From Hyphomicrobiales bacterium (GTDB taxonomy: Bacteria > Pseudomonadota > Alphaproteobacteria > Rhizobiales > Xanthobacteraceae), in NCBI GenBank assembly GCA_021730985.1, contig JAKFYI010000019.1:1-64000 (forward strand): a stretch of DNA of 64,000 bases, written 5' to 3'. Position numbers and translations under genes: made by a program. The notes beneath the pieces are model-generated. The model searched no databases. It was not told the DNA's origin and worked only from the letters and a program-made list of their open reading frames with translations. Below, one piece after another: positions 1 to 8,065 of this stretch; position 1 is the stretch's first letter; the number at the start of each line of letters is the position of its first letter.

Positions 1-1
1 G

Positions 2-361
2 CTCAACGACAGCACGCGCCACATGATCGGGGAGGCCGAGCTTGCGATGCTCAAGCCGGAGGCGATCGTCGTCAACACCAGCCGCGGGCCGGTGATCGAC
101 GAGAAGGCGCTGACGCGCACGCTCGCCGACCACAAGATATTCGGCGCCGGCCTCGACGTGTTCGACCAGGAGCCGCCGCCGCCCGACAACCCGCTGTTCA
201 AGCTCGACAACGTGCTGCTGACCTCGCATTTCGCGGGCCCGACGTGGGACAATCACGTCGCGCGCTTCCGCAATGCATTCGATAACGTGCAGCGCGTCCA
301 TCGCGGCGAGAGGCCGCTCTGGGTCGTGCCCGAATTGGCCGAATTGGTGACCGCGCGATGA
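2..361 (+). CDS. D-isomer-specific 2-hydroxyacid dehydrogenase, C-terminal part (5' truncated)
   Basis: The reading frame is open from base 2, so the gene starts outside the window. The visible 119 residues are the end of the NAD-binding domain plus the return to the catalytic domain. The family pattern is plain: NTSRGPVIDE (NAD-contacting Arg), GLDVFDQEP (catalytic Glu) and LTSHFAGPT (catalytic His). Members oxidise or reduce 2-hydroxy/2-keto acids such as phosphoglycerate or glyoxylate; the substrate cannot be told from this fragment. The stop overlaps the next start (ATGA), so it is probably translationally coupled to the downstream aminotransferase. Confidence 0.9.
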   Translation, partial: LNDSTRHMIGEAELAMLKPEAIVVNTSRGPVIDEKALTRTLADHKIFGAGLDVFDQEPPPPDNPLFKLDNVLLTSHFAGPTWDNHVARFRNAFDNVQRVHRGERPLWVVPELAELVTAR

Positions 362-1590
362 GCCAGACATTCGACTTCGGCCCGCTATTCCCCTCGACGC
401 TGCCGCCCGCCGCGGCGCGCTGGAGCGGTCTCGCCAAATACAATTTCACCGGCGGCAACAACGACGGCGACGCCATCCCGCTCGATGGCTTGGTCGCCGC
501 GGCCAACGACGTGATGCGGCGGGAGGGCCGCTCGCTTGCGACCTACGGTCTCGCCCACGGACCGCAGGGCTACCGGCCGCTGCGCGAGTTTCTCATCGTC
601 AAGCTGAAGCGCGACGCCGGCATCGCCTGCACGGCCGACGACATCCTGGTCACCTCCGGCTCGCTGCAGGCGCTCGATCTCGTCAATGGCGTGCTGCTGG
701 CGCGGGGCGATACGGTGCTGTTCGAGCAGGAGTCCTACGAAGGCTCGCTCAACCGCCTCAAACGGCTCGGTGTGAACGCGGTCGGCATTCCGCTCGACCG
801 CGACGGTATGCGCACCGACGCGGTGGCCGCGGCGCTGGCCGGGCTCAAGAGCCGCGGCATCCGCCCGAAATACATCTACACCATCCCGACGGTGCAGAAC
901 CCGACCGGCACCATCATGCCGCAGGCGCGCCGCGCCGAGCTGCTGCGGCTCTCGGCCGAGTACGGCGTGCCGATTTTCGAGGACGACTGCTACGCCGACC
1001 TGATCTGGAATCATGAGCGCCCGCCTGCGATCCACGCCATGAGCCAGCACGGCGGCGTCATCCACATCGGCTCGTTTTCCAAGTCGATCGCGCCGGCGCT
1101 GCGGGTCGGCTACATCGTCGCGAGCTGGGACGTGCTGTCGCGGATGCTGGCGCTGAAGACCGATGCAGGCTCCGGCGCGCTGGAACAGATGGTGCTAGCG
1201 GAATACTGCACGCCGCACTTCTCGGAGCATGTCCCCGGGCTCACGGCGGCGCTGCGCCGCAAGCTCGAAACGCTGATGGAATCGCTCAACGAGAATTTCG
1301 GCACGGCCGCCGAATTCGACGATCCCCGTGGCGGGATTTTCCTGTGGGTGAAGCTGCCGGACAACGTCGACACCATGAAGCTGTACCAGCCGGCGCTTGA
1401 CGCTGGCGTCGCGATCAATCCGGGGCCGCAGTGGTCCACCGATCCGGCCTATTCGAAGTGCCGCATGCGGCTCTGCTTTGCGAGCCCAAGCCACGAGGAA
1501 ATCCGTGAGGGTATTGCTGTGCTGGCCGATGTCTGCCGCCGCGAGTTCGGCGTGCCGGCGCGCAGCGGCAACGTCGAACGCGGGCGCTGA
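358..1590 (+). CDS. PLP-dependent aminotransferase, class I/II (2-aminoadipate/MocR-domain type)
   Basis: A 410-residue fold-type I aminotransferase. The key residues are visible: TVQNPTG (Asn181), the FEDDCY segment (Asp209/210) that holds the pyridine nitrogen, and the Schiff-base lysine in SFSKS (Lys242). An Arg near the C-terminus (CRMRLCF) would bind the substrate carboxylate. The length matches stand-alone enzymes of the 2-aminoadipate/valine-pyruvate type; there is no N-terminal GntR helix-turn-helix, so it is not a full MocR regulator. It overlaps the upstream dehydrogenase by 4 bases. The pair could interconvert a 2-hydroxy acid, its keto acid and the amino acid, but the substrate is unknown. 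It converges on the O-antigen ligase gene with only 6 bases between. Confidence 0.9.
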   Translation: MSQTFDFGPLFPSTLPPAAARWSGLAKYNFTGGNNDGDAIPLDGLVAAANDVMRREGRSLATYGLAHGPQGYRPLREFLIVKLKRDAGIACTADDILVTSGSLQALDLVNGVLLARGDTVLFEQESYEGSLNRLKRLGVNAVGIPLDRDGMRTDAVAAALAGLKSRGIRPKYIYTIPTVQNPTGTIMPQARRAELLRLSAEYGVPIFEDDCYADLIWNHERPPAIHAMSQHGGVIHIGSFSKSIAPALRVGYIVASWDVLSRMLALKTDAGSGALEQMVLAEYCTPHFSEHVPGLTAALRRKLETLMESLNENFGTAAEFDDPRGGIFLWVKLPDNVDTMKLYQPALDAGVAINPGPQWSTDPAYSKCRMRLCFASPSHEEIREGIAVLADVCRREFGVPARSGNVERGR

Positions 1591-1596
1591 AAGTAG

Positions 1597-2829
1597 TCAG
1601 CCTGTAGCGGCAACGCCGGACTGGCTTTCAGCCGGCCGGGCCGTGCGCTGCGCGATCATGGCAGCCTCGGTGCCGGCGATCAGCCCGATCGGCAGCCAGG
1701 TCGCGAGCCATTGCCAGTCGGCGTTCTCGATGAAAATTCCGAAATCGATCATGCCGTGCAGGCAGATGAACACCAGCATCGCGAGCAAGCCGCAATCTTC
1801 CGGCTGCGCGGACGCAAAGGCGGTGCGGAAGGCAGCCCCCAGCATCAGCAGCAGCAGGATCAGCGCGGGCACGCCGCCGTGCGCCAGATACGCCAGATAG
1901 ATGTTGTGGGCGTGCCAGACGCCGACCCCGTCGGCGGCATAGAAGATCGGATCGTAGTTCACGCCGACGCCGAGCCACGGCGATCCGCGCCAGACCTCGA
2001 TGAAATGCAGCCACGCTTCCAGGCGATGCGAGTCGCCGCGCACCAGCAATTGTTCCAGATCGAACACGCCGGTGGTCCACGACAGAATGCCGGCGGCGAT
2101 TACGATCGCCAGCGCGCCGGCCATGATGCGGAAGTCGGTCAGCATCATCAGCAGCGCGAGCGTGAGGATCAGCGCCAGCCAGTTGCCGCGGCTTTTGGTC
2201 AGGATGATGAAGATCGTCATGACGATCAGGGCTGCGATCGACAGCCATAGTTGCGCCGGCGTGGATTTCGCTTTGACCAGGTAGAACAGGCCGCCGACCA
2301 GCAGCACGCCGTACACCGCGCCGGCCACGTTGGCGTTCGAGAAGCCGAACGCGCCGAACCGGTACATCGAGTACCAGTGTCCTTTGAACAGCACCCACCC
2401 GACGGTCACGATCGCGGTGACGGCGGCCACGGCGATCAGCCAGCGGAACAGCCGCTGCTTGAATCCGGGAATCATCACGAGCGCCGCGGTGATGGTGATG
2501 AAGACCACGATCGCGAGCGCGCGCCGCGCATAGTTGAAGTAGTCGGCGTTGCGCGTGGGCTGGCCCCAGAACACCGTCAGCCACATGTAGAGCAGCAGCA
2601 GGGCGGCGAAGCGCCAGACCCACGACCGCGCGACGGCGGCCAGCGTGTTTCGATCCACCGCCAGCAGGAAGAACGGAATGACGACCAGATAGAGGAAGGT
2701 GCGGTAGATCTGGTTTCTCGGAATCAGAAAGATCATGCCGAGAAAGAGCATGAAGGCGAGCGGCAGCAGGTTGTGCCTGCGGATGAAGCCGGAGGCCGGA
2801 GCCAAGAACGCGGGCATCGACAAACTCAC
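1597..2829 (-). CDS. O-antigen ligase family (Wzy/WaaL-like) membrane protein
   Basis: A 410-residue polytopic membrane protein with about ten to twelve hydrophobic segments. A long periplasmic loop in the second half carries the family pattern (EVWRGSPWLGVGVNYD, then WHAHNIYLAYLAHGGVPAL), and KSRGNWLAL precedes it. These are hallmarks of the Wzy_C/O-antigen ligase domain, which joins or polymerises surface polysaccharide at the periplasmic face. The start is GTG at 2829, overlapping the stop of the upstream glycosyltransferase (GTGA); an in-frame ATG lies four codons later. The overlap with a glycosyltransferase supports a role in surface glycan export, but whether it is a ligase or a polymerase cannot be decided. 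Confidence 0.85.
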   Translation of the reverse strand: MSLSMPAFLAPASGFIRRHNLLPLAFMLFLGMIFLIPRNQIYRTFLYLVVIPFFLLAVDRNTLAAVARSWVWRFAALLLLYMWLTVFWGQPTRNADYFNYARRALAIVVFITITAALVMIPGFKQRLFRWLIAVAAVTAIVTVGWVLFKGHWYSMYRFGAFGFSNANVAGAVYGVLLVGGLFYLVKAKSTPAQLWLSIAALIVMTIFIILTKSRGNWLALILTLALLMMLTDFRIMAGALAIVIAAGILSWTTGVFDLEQLLVRGDSHRLEAWLHFIEVWRGSPWLGVGVNYDPIFYAADGVGVWHAHNIYLAYLAHGGVPALILLLLMLGAAFRTAFASAQPEDCGLLAMLVFICLHGMIDFGIFIENADWQWLATWLPIGLIAGTEAAMIAQRTARPAESQSGVAATG

Positions 2830-3929
2830 TGGGAAGGCTCCGCGGCCGCGAGTTCGAGAAAGCGCGAAACGATGTGCTCGGGCTGGATGTCAGGGCGGCG
2901 CGCATAGGCGAGCGCCGCGTCGGCGCAACGCCGATAGGCATCGGGATCGTCCCACAGCGCGGCGAATTCCCGTTCCCAGGTCTCCGGGCTGTCGTGCGGC
3001 GAAACCAGAACGCCGCCCGGGCCGACCGCTTCCGGCAGGCCGCCGATGCGGCTCGCCAGCACCGGGATGCCGCTGAGATGGGCTTCGCCGGCGACCCGGC
3101 CCCACGGTTCCTCCCATTGGCTCGGCACCAGCAGCAGCCGCGCGCGTGAATAGATCGCTCGCATGTCGGCGGTTCGCCGCAGCAGGCGGATATTCGGCAG
3201 GTCCGCCGTTGCCGATTTCAGCGCCGACCAATCGCTGCGATCGAGTGGCCACGATTCGACGAACTCGAACGAGACGCCGGGGCGCTTGCGCGCGAGATGC
3301 AGCGCGATCTGCAATCCCTTGACGCCGGTCGGATTGACGAAGGCCACGGTCTCCCGCGCGCTTTCGGTCGCATATCGCTCCGGCTGTATCAGCGGCGTAA
3401 CGACCTGCGGGCGGATGCCGAAACGCGCCTCGACCGCGGAGGCCATGAACTCCGAGACCGTCGCGTAACGAACGTTCGGATCGGCGAACAGGCCGCCGCC
3501 CATCTCATGGAAATTCAGATTGTGCAGAAATACGATCGCCGGCACGCCGCGCGCGGCAAACGCCCGCGCCAGCGGAATAGTCCGGCCGATTTGGACAACC
3601 GCAAGCGTGGGATGAAACTCGTCGCACACGGTATCGATCATATCGAGCGGGCTGCGCGATCGGAGGACGGGATAGCCGAGTGTCTGGTCCTGTGCGACGG
3701 GCTTGCGTCCCAGCAGCATATTGGCGCGCGCGCGCCATGCAAAGCGGCTCATACGCCGGGTGCGGGACATCACCGCGACCTCGCAGCCGCGTGCCGCCAA
3801 AGCCAGGCACATCTCATGCGTGGTCGATTCCACGCCGCCTGTGTATTCCGGGAGATAGTGGCTCGTCACGGCAAACAGGATGCGCGGCCGGGCGCGGCCG
3901 GTCGGCTGAATCCTGGGGGCGGTGCTCAT
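2826..3929 (-). CDS. Glycosyltransferase family 4 (GT-B fold)
   Basis: A 367-residue GT4-type glycosyltransferase. The N-terminal domain opens with ILFAVTSHYLPEYTGGVESTTHEMCLAL, the usual Gly-rich acceptor-side loop. The C-terminal domain holds VPSQWEEPWGRVAGEAHLSGIPVLASRIGGLPEAVG, the E-x7-E nucleotide-sugar signature. It transfers a sugar from a nucleotide-activated donor at the cytoplasmic face of the membrane. It is the first gene of a two-gene operon with the O-antigen-ligase-like gene, so it most likely builds a surface glycan. The ATG at 3929 has no strong ribosome binding site. Donor and acceptor are unknown. Confidence 0.88.
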   Translation of the reverse strand: MSTAPRIQPTGRARPRILFAVTSHYLPEYTGGVESTTHEMCLALAARGCEVAVMSRTRRMSRFAWRARANMLLGRKPVAQDQTLGYPVLRSRSPLDMIDTVCDEFHPTLAVVQIGRTIPLARAFAARGVPAIVFLHNLNFHEMGGGLFADPNVRYATVSEFMASAVEARFGIRPQVVTPLIQPERYATESARETVAFVNPTGVKGLQIALHLARKRPGVSFEFVESWPLDRSDWSALKSATADLPNIRLLRRTADMRAIYSRARLLLVPSQWEEPWGRVAGEAHLSGIPVLASRIGGLPEAVGPGGVLVSPHDSPETWEREFAALWDDPDAYRRCADAALAYARRPDIQPEHIVSRFLELAAAEPSQ

Positions 3930-4192
3930 GTTTGGTCCAGGACTCTTGTGGCGCGCACGCGCTTCAGCGGGCTTCGCGCCAGCGCAGAATAGCCGCCGCA
4001 GCGGATTGGCTCAAAGGCCCAATATCGATGCCCGGCGAGGCCCGCCGCGTCGAGTTCCCCCGATCTGCCCACAGGGCGCTTGTGGATGACGGGGGACGGC
4101 GGCCGGCGCGCCTTGCCGGACGGGTCCGGGATGCGAATGGTGGGGCCAACCGGCGGGGGCAGTCCCCGCCCAGAAATTTTTAAGGAGCGTCG

Positions 4193-4471
4193 ATGTCCGC
4201 CGTCGAAAAAGATGATTCCGAAGCCGCCCAGCATCGTTTCGGCAAGGACCAGCTCAAGGCCTTCGTCGAGCGCATCGAGCGGCTCGAGGAAGAGAAAAAG
4301 ACGATCTCCGACGACATCCGCGACGTTTACGCCGAGTCGAAGGCCAACGGCTTCGACACCAAGGCGTTGCGCCAGGTGGTCAAGATGCGCAAGCAGGACG
4401 TCAACGAGCGCAACGAGCAGCAGGCGATCCTGGAAACCTACCTGCACGCGCTGGGAATGCTGGCGGCCTGA
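4193..4471 (+). CDS. gapR: GapR family DNA-binding protein (DUF2312)
   Basis: A 92-residue helical protein matching DUF2312/GapR along its length: [48 protein letters not shown] and then a short C-terminal helix ending in a YLHALGML motif. In Caulobacter GapR is an essential nucleoid protein that clamps overtwisted DNA ahead of forks and polymerases. The first two helices form a coiled coil and the KMRKQD region supplies basic DNA contacts. It is a single gene with a clear AAGGAG ribosome binding site at 4181-4186. A palindromic intergenic element follows it. Some genomes carry several paralogues, so the function here is inferred from the family. Confidence 0.92.
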   Translation: MSAVEKDDSEAAQHRFGKDQLKAFVERIERLEEEKKTISDDIRDVYAESKANGFDTKALRQVVKMRKQDVNERNEQQAILETYLHALGMLAA

Positions 4472-4495
4472 CAATTCGCGCTTTCGCTACCCATT

Positions 4496-4573
4496 CGGTG
4501 TCATGCCCCGCGAAAGCGGGGCATCCAGTACTCCCGGTGTTTACTGGATCGCCCGCTTTCGCGGGCGATGACA
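4496..4573. repeat. Palindromic intergenic element, copy 1
   Basis: The 78-base stretch after gapR is a cruciform. TGTCAT at the left end pairs with ATGACA at the right; ATCCAGTA pairs with TACTGGAT in the middle. Two GC-rich hairpins (CCCCGCGAAAGCGGGG and CGCCCGCTTTCGCGGGCG) sit on the arms. A diverged second copy lies near 25099-25189. Elements of this layout are dispersed in Bradyrhizobium-like genomes. It sits between two convergent genes and may also act as a bidirectional terminator, although it lacks a T run. Confidence 0.75.
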
Positions 4574-4622
4574 GCAGTGTGGGAGGCGATGACAAGAGTG
4601 CTGTGGCGAGGCTTCACGTTCC

Positions 4623-6032
4623 TCACAAATCCAGCCGCTTCCGCGCCGTCGCTGCGTCGAGCGTGAAGCTTTTGGCGTCCAGTTCGACCGGCTTGAACTC
4701 GCAGCGCGCGAAACGCTCCCGCTCGGCGAACGGCACCGTGGCGTCGATGCCGAGCTTGGTGCGCATCCCGCGATCGGAGACGCGGACGTATTCGTGGCCG
4801 CGCGCCGCCGGCATCATGAAGATGTCCTTCGACGCCTCCATGCGGGTGGCGAGCGCGTACTCGACGTCGGCCGGATCGCGGATGTCGATGTCGTCATCGA
4901 CCGCGATCACCATGTCGAGGTCCTTCAGCGCCCCGAACGATGCCATGATGGCATTGCGCTGCAGGCCATCGTGGGCGGGTCCGGTCTTCTTCAACTGGAT
5001 CACGGCGTGGAAGCGATGCAAGCCGCCTGCCGTCATCTCGGCGTCGGTGACGATCGGCACCGCGGATTGCAATACCTTCAGCAGGCTTGCCTCCAGCACG
5101 TATTTGCGAAGCACCACGGTCTCGCGGCCGTAGCCGTTGATGGCGTGGTAGATCGGCTTGGCGCGGTGCGTCACCGCGGTGATCTCCAGCACGGGGGCGG
5201 GATCGGCGGGCGCCAGATAGCCGACGAATTCCCCGAACGGTCCCTCCTCGATCTCTTCGTCGCATCTCAGCACGCCCTCCAGCACGATCTCGCTTTCGGC
5301 CGGCACCAGCAGGTCCTGCGACACAGCTTTGACGACCGGCAGCGCCCGGCCGCACAGGCCGCCCGCGACCGCAAGTTCGTCGGCGTTCTCCGGCATCTGC
5401 GAGCCCATTGTCGCCGCGGTGTAATGCAGCGCGAGGTCCGAGCCGATGCAGACCACCACCGGCAGGTGCTGGCCCTTCTTTTGGGCGCGCTCGAAGGCCG
5501 CCCGCAGGTGGCGGCCGAAATCGAGCTGGATGGCGGCCCGGTTGGGACCGGCCAGCATCAGGCGGTGATACGAGGCGTTGTACACGCCGGTCTCGGGATC
5601 GCGCGCGATCACGATGCCCGCGGTGACATAGCGGCCGGCGTCGGCTGCGGTGTGGTGCAACGCCGGCAGCATCTTGCCAAGATCGATGTCCTTGGTGTGA
5701 ACCCTTTCCTGCACCGGCGCGCGCTCGACCAGCACGGGAGGCTTCGGATCGCCCAGCGCGCGGCCGACGAACTGGCGCACGGCGCGGAAGTCCGCGCCGA
5801 ACGCCGCCTCGACGTTGGCCTGGCAGGACAGCAGATTGCCGATCACGGGCATGGCGTGCCCGTTGACCTGCGAGAACAGCACCGCGGGCCCGCCGTCGAG
5901 CTTCTTCATGATGCCGGCGACATCGAGATAGGGGTCGGCGGGGGCGGTGTAGGTCTGCAGCCGGCCCTGATCCGCCATGCGGCCGAGCGCCGCGCGAAAC
6001 CGGGTGTCCAGGACCGAGTTCGAAATACTCAA
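4623..6032 (-). CDS. UbiD family (prenylated-FMN) decarboxylase
   Basis: A 469-residue UbiD-type (de)carboxylase. It shows the family core EEIEEGPFGEFVGYLAP, whose Glu and Arg residues act with prenylated FMN, and the Mn/K-binding surroundings (NASYHRLMLAGPNRAAIQL). The C-terminal domain VIAVDDDIDIRDPADVEYALATRM is also typical. These enzymes reversibly decarboxylate aromatic or unsaturated acids; the length is normal but the substrate is not evident. The chosen start is TTG at 6032, with GGGGAGAG about six bases upstream. No UbiX-like prenyltransferase is nearby, so the cofactor must be made from elsewhere. It is a single gene. Confidence 0.9.
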   Translation of the reverse strand: MSISNSVLDTRFRAALGRMADQGRLQTYTAPADPYLDVAGIMKKLDGGPAVLFSQVNGHAMPVIGNLLSCQANVEAAFGADFRAVRQFVGRALGDPKPPVLVERAPVQERVHTKDIDLGKMLPALHHTAADAGRYVTAGIVIARDPETGVYNASYHRLMLAGPNRAAIQLDFGRHLRAAFERAQKKGQHLPVVVCIGSDLALHYTAATMGSQMPENADELAVAGGLCGRALPVVKAVSQDLLVPAESEIVLEGVLRCDEEIEEGPFGEFVGYLAPADPAPVLEITAVTHRAKPIYHAINGYGRETVVLRKYVLEASLLKVLQSAVPIVTDAEMTAGGLHRFHAVIQLKKTGPAHDGLQRNAIMASFGALKDLDMVIAVDDDIDIRDPADVEYALATRMEASKDIFMMPAARGHEYVRVSDRGMRTKLGIDATVPFAERERFARCEFKPVELDAKSFTLDAATARKRLDL

Positions 6033-6131
6033 TGCACTCTCCCCGCGCGGCGGTTCACTGGGCCGCCATCATACGTGCGCGGCAGGGAGTGCGCCAATGA
6101 CGCCGCCGCGGCCATCCGGCGCGCGGGCATG

Positions 6132-6156
6132 AAAAAGCCCGGCGTGAGAGCCGGGC
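6132..6156 (-). terminator. Rho-independent terminator after the DUF882 gene
   Basis: On the minus strand a 7-bp stem GCCCGGC/GCCGGGC is followed directly by TTTTT. It lies 29 bases beyond the stop codon of the DUF882 gene. Confidence 0.8.
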
Positions 6157-6184
6157 GGCACCAGCTCGAAGCTGGAGGCGTCTG

Positions 6185-7777
6185 CTACCGCAGCGCCGCG
6201 GTCTTCATGCCGAACGTCACTGTCGCCTGGAACACCACGGCGCTGCCGGTGAACTCCTCATAGGTCATGCCGAGGTGTGGGTCGTTCGAGAATGTCATCA
6301 CCACCGCGGTCACGGGCTTCTGCATCAGCGGTCCCAGCGTGCGGAAATCCGGCGCGCCGAACGTCGTCGTCACCATCGAATTCTGCAGGCTCGGCGCAAG
6401 CACCAGGCCGCGCATCCACGGGTCGTTGAGTTTGTCGGCGTCCTTCACGGCGCGCACCGTCGAGGCAATGCCGGTCGCAGGCTTCGCAGCGACCGTTTCC
6501 GCTGCCTGCTGCGTCACCACGGTGGCGGAACGTTGCGGGGCGGGCGACGGCTTGTCGGCCTGCGCCGCGTAGGCCAGCGCGATCTCGGGCGAGACGCGGT
6601 CGGCGCGGATGAACGGGCCGACGCTTGCGGTCAGCTCGGCATCGGCGGAAGCGACCTGGCGGCCGGGCGCGCGGCGCGCGCTCGAAATGCTGCTCGGTGT
6701 CGTGCCGACCGTCTCACGCGGCACATCCGGCAGACCCTGCCAGTAGCCGCGCGCCTCGATGATCTGGTTCGGCGACAGCGAAGCGAGGTTGGTGCGAACC
6801 GGGCGGGCCGGGGCTGGGACCGGGCGGTCTTCGGCGGAGGCAATTTGGAAGGTCGGCCGGGTCGGCGGCAGCGGGACGGCATCGGCCTCGGGCGCGGCGG
6901 GCGCTGCTGCGGTCTGGACGGCGGCGGGAGCCGGCGCTGCGGCGGTGCGAACCGGCGCCTGGCGGCGCGCTGCTGCCGCGGTCTGGCGGGTCGCCGTGGT
7001 GTCTTCGGTCTCTTCCGGATCCTGGTTGCTGCGGAACCGGTTGAACAGCGACGTGATCACGTTGCCCTGCTGCGGCTGTTCGGACAGGGCGGTGCGGCGG
7101 CCGCCGATTTCGGCCTGGGCCTGCTCGAAGCCGGCCAGCGGACCATCGGTAGAGACGTGCAGCGTGCGGCCGTTCGGGAATACCTTGGCGAGCTGATCGC
7201 GCGTCATACGCGGCCAGTGGCGGACGTTGCCGACGTCCATGTGGACGAAGGGAATGCCGGAGGTCGGGTAGTAGCCGACGCCGCCGCCCTGGATGCGCAG
7301 CGCCGCGGCGCGCACGTCGGCGACGTTGGCGCTCGGGATCGAGAAGTCGATCGCCTTGCCCTGCATGTGCAGCGAGGTTTGCGCGACGCCGTTCGAGCGG
7401 CTGCGCAGCATGGCGTTGGTGGTCGGCGAGCGATAGCCGCACACCACATGGATCGGTCCGGTCGCCTTCACCTCGCGATGAACCTCCCACAGCATGTCGA
7501 ACAGCTGCGGATCCATCGTGATCTCTGCCTCCTTGCGCCAGTCGCGCAAGTAGGTGTTGAGGCGCTTCAGAGCGGCGGGGTCGAACTCGCCGTTCTTCTT
7601 GTAGGTGATGGTGATGTCTTCGTGGGTGTGGATGTTGTGCAGCGAGATGGTGCGGGTTTCGCCGGCGGCGTTCGCGCCTGTCGCAGTCAGCAGCGAAACG
7701 GCGGCGGCGAATCCAAAGCGGCGCGTGCGCGACTGCGCAAATGCGATCCCTGCCTTGAGTGCGCCACCAGCCCGCAC
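6185..7777 (-). CDS. DUF882 (YcbK-like, M15-type) exported protein with Pro/Ala-rich tail
   Basis: A 530-residue exported protein. Residues 1-38 form a long basic, hydrophobic signal ending ANAAG. Residues about 42-195 are the DUF882 domain, related to D-Ala-D-Ala carboxypeptidases of family M15. The zinc-site pattern is visible: His137 (SLHMQG), Asp144 (AIDFS) and His179 (FVHMD), with VVCGYRSPTTN before them. The last 330 residues are Ala/Pro/Gln-rich and then end in a more ordered segment that I cannot assign. A role in peptidoglycan trimming in the periplasm is inferred from the domain and from the L,D-transpeptidase gene next door on the same strand. Few ordinary DUF882 proteins have such a long tail. 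Confidence 0.88.
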   Translation of the reverse strand: MRAGGALKAGIAFAQSRTRRFGFAAAVSLLTATGANAAGETRTISLHNIHTHEDITITYKKNGEFDPAALKRLNTYLRDWRKEAEITMDPQLFDMLWEVHREVKATGPIHVVCGYRSPTTNAMLRSRSNGVAQTSLHMQGKAIDFSIPSANVADVRAAALRIQGGGVGYYPTSGIPFVHMDVGNVRHWPRMTRDQLAKVFPNGRTLHVSTDGPLAGFEQAQAEIGGRRTALSEQPQQGNVITSLFNRFRSNQDPEETEDTTATRQTAAAARRQAPVRTAAAPAPAAVQTAAAPAAPEADAVPLPPTRPTFQIASAEDRPVPAPARPVRTNLASLSPNQIIEARGYWQGLPDVPRETVGTTPSSISSARRAPGRQVASADAELTASVGPFIRADRVSPEIALAYAAQADKPSPAPQRSATVVTQQAAETVAAKPATGIASTVRAVKDADKLNDPWMRGLVLAPSLQNSMVTTTFGAPDFRTLGPLMQKPVTAVVMTFSNDPHLGMTYEEFTGSAVVFQATVTFGMKTAALR

Positions 7778-7942
7778 CTGCGCCCCGCTCGCTTAACGAC
7801 AAAAACCCGCCGCCACGGCTTCCCGCACCGCAACGGACATGGCTAACTCAGTCTTATCGAGAGGGGTTAATGCGGGCTTTATGCCCCCGCTTTCCCCCGC
7901 CCCCGATCGGACACCCTGAGGCCGGAGTATGGCGAAAAGAGG

Positions 7943-7963
7943 CCCTGGAAATCCAGGGTTTTT
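7943..7963 (+). terminator. Possible intrinsic terminator on the opposite strand
   Basis: CCCTGG-AAAT-CCAGGG followed by TTTTT reads on the plus strand between two minus-strand genes. No plus-strand gene precedes it, so it would end an antisense or unannotated transcript. Confidence 0.4.
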
Positions 7964-8002
7964 GCCTTGTACACAATGGGATGGCCGTCCTGAGGGTGAA
8001 CG

Positions 8003-8027
8003 AAAAGGGGGCCTAAAGCCCCCAAAT
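8003..8027 (-). terminator. Rho-independent terminator after the L,D-transpeptidase gene
   Basis: On the minus strand GGGGGC-TTTA-GCCCCC is followed by TTTTC. It lies about 40 bases past the stop codon. The rest of the 288-base gap holds the second hairpin at 7943-7963 and no gene. Confidence 0.78.
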
Positions 8028-8065
8028 TCGCCCATTTGATGCGAAATTGGCCCAACCGGCCAAAA

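Noticed and set aside
4496..4573. Repeat units taken as a CRISPR start
   Set aside because: Only one palindromic unit per site, no regular spacers and no cas genes.
4794..6263. A 489-codon plus-strand frame opposite ubiD
   Set aside because: Composition is typical of the opposite strand of a GC-rich gene (His, Arg, Gly rich), and the minus strand holds a full UbiD protein.
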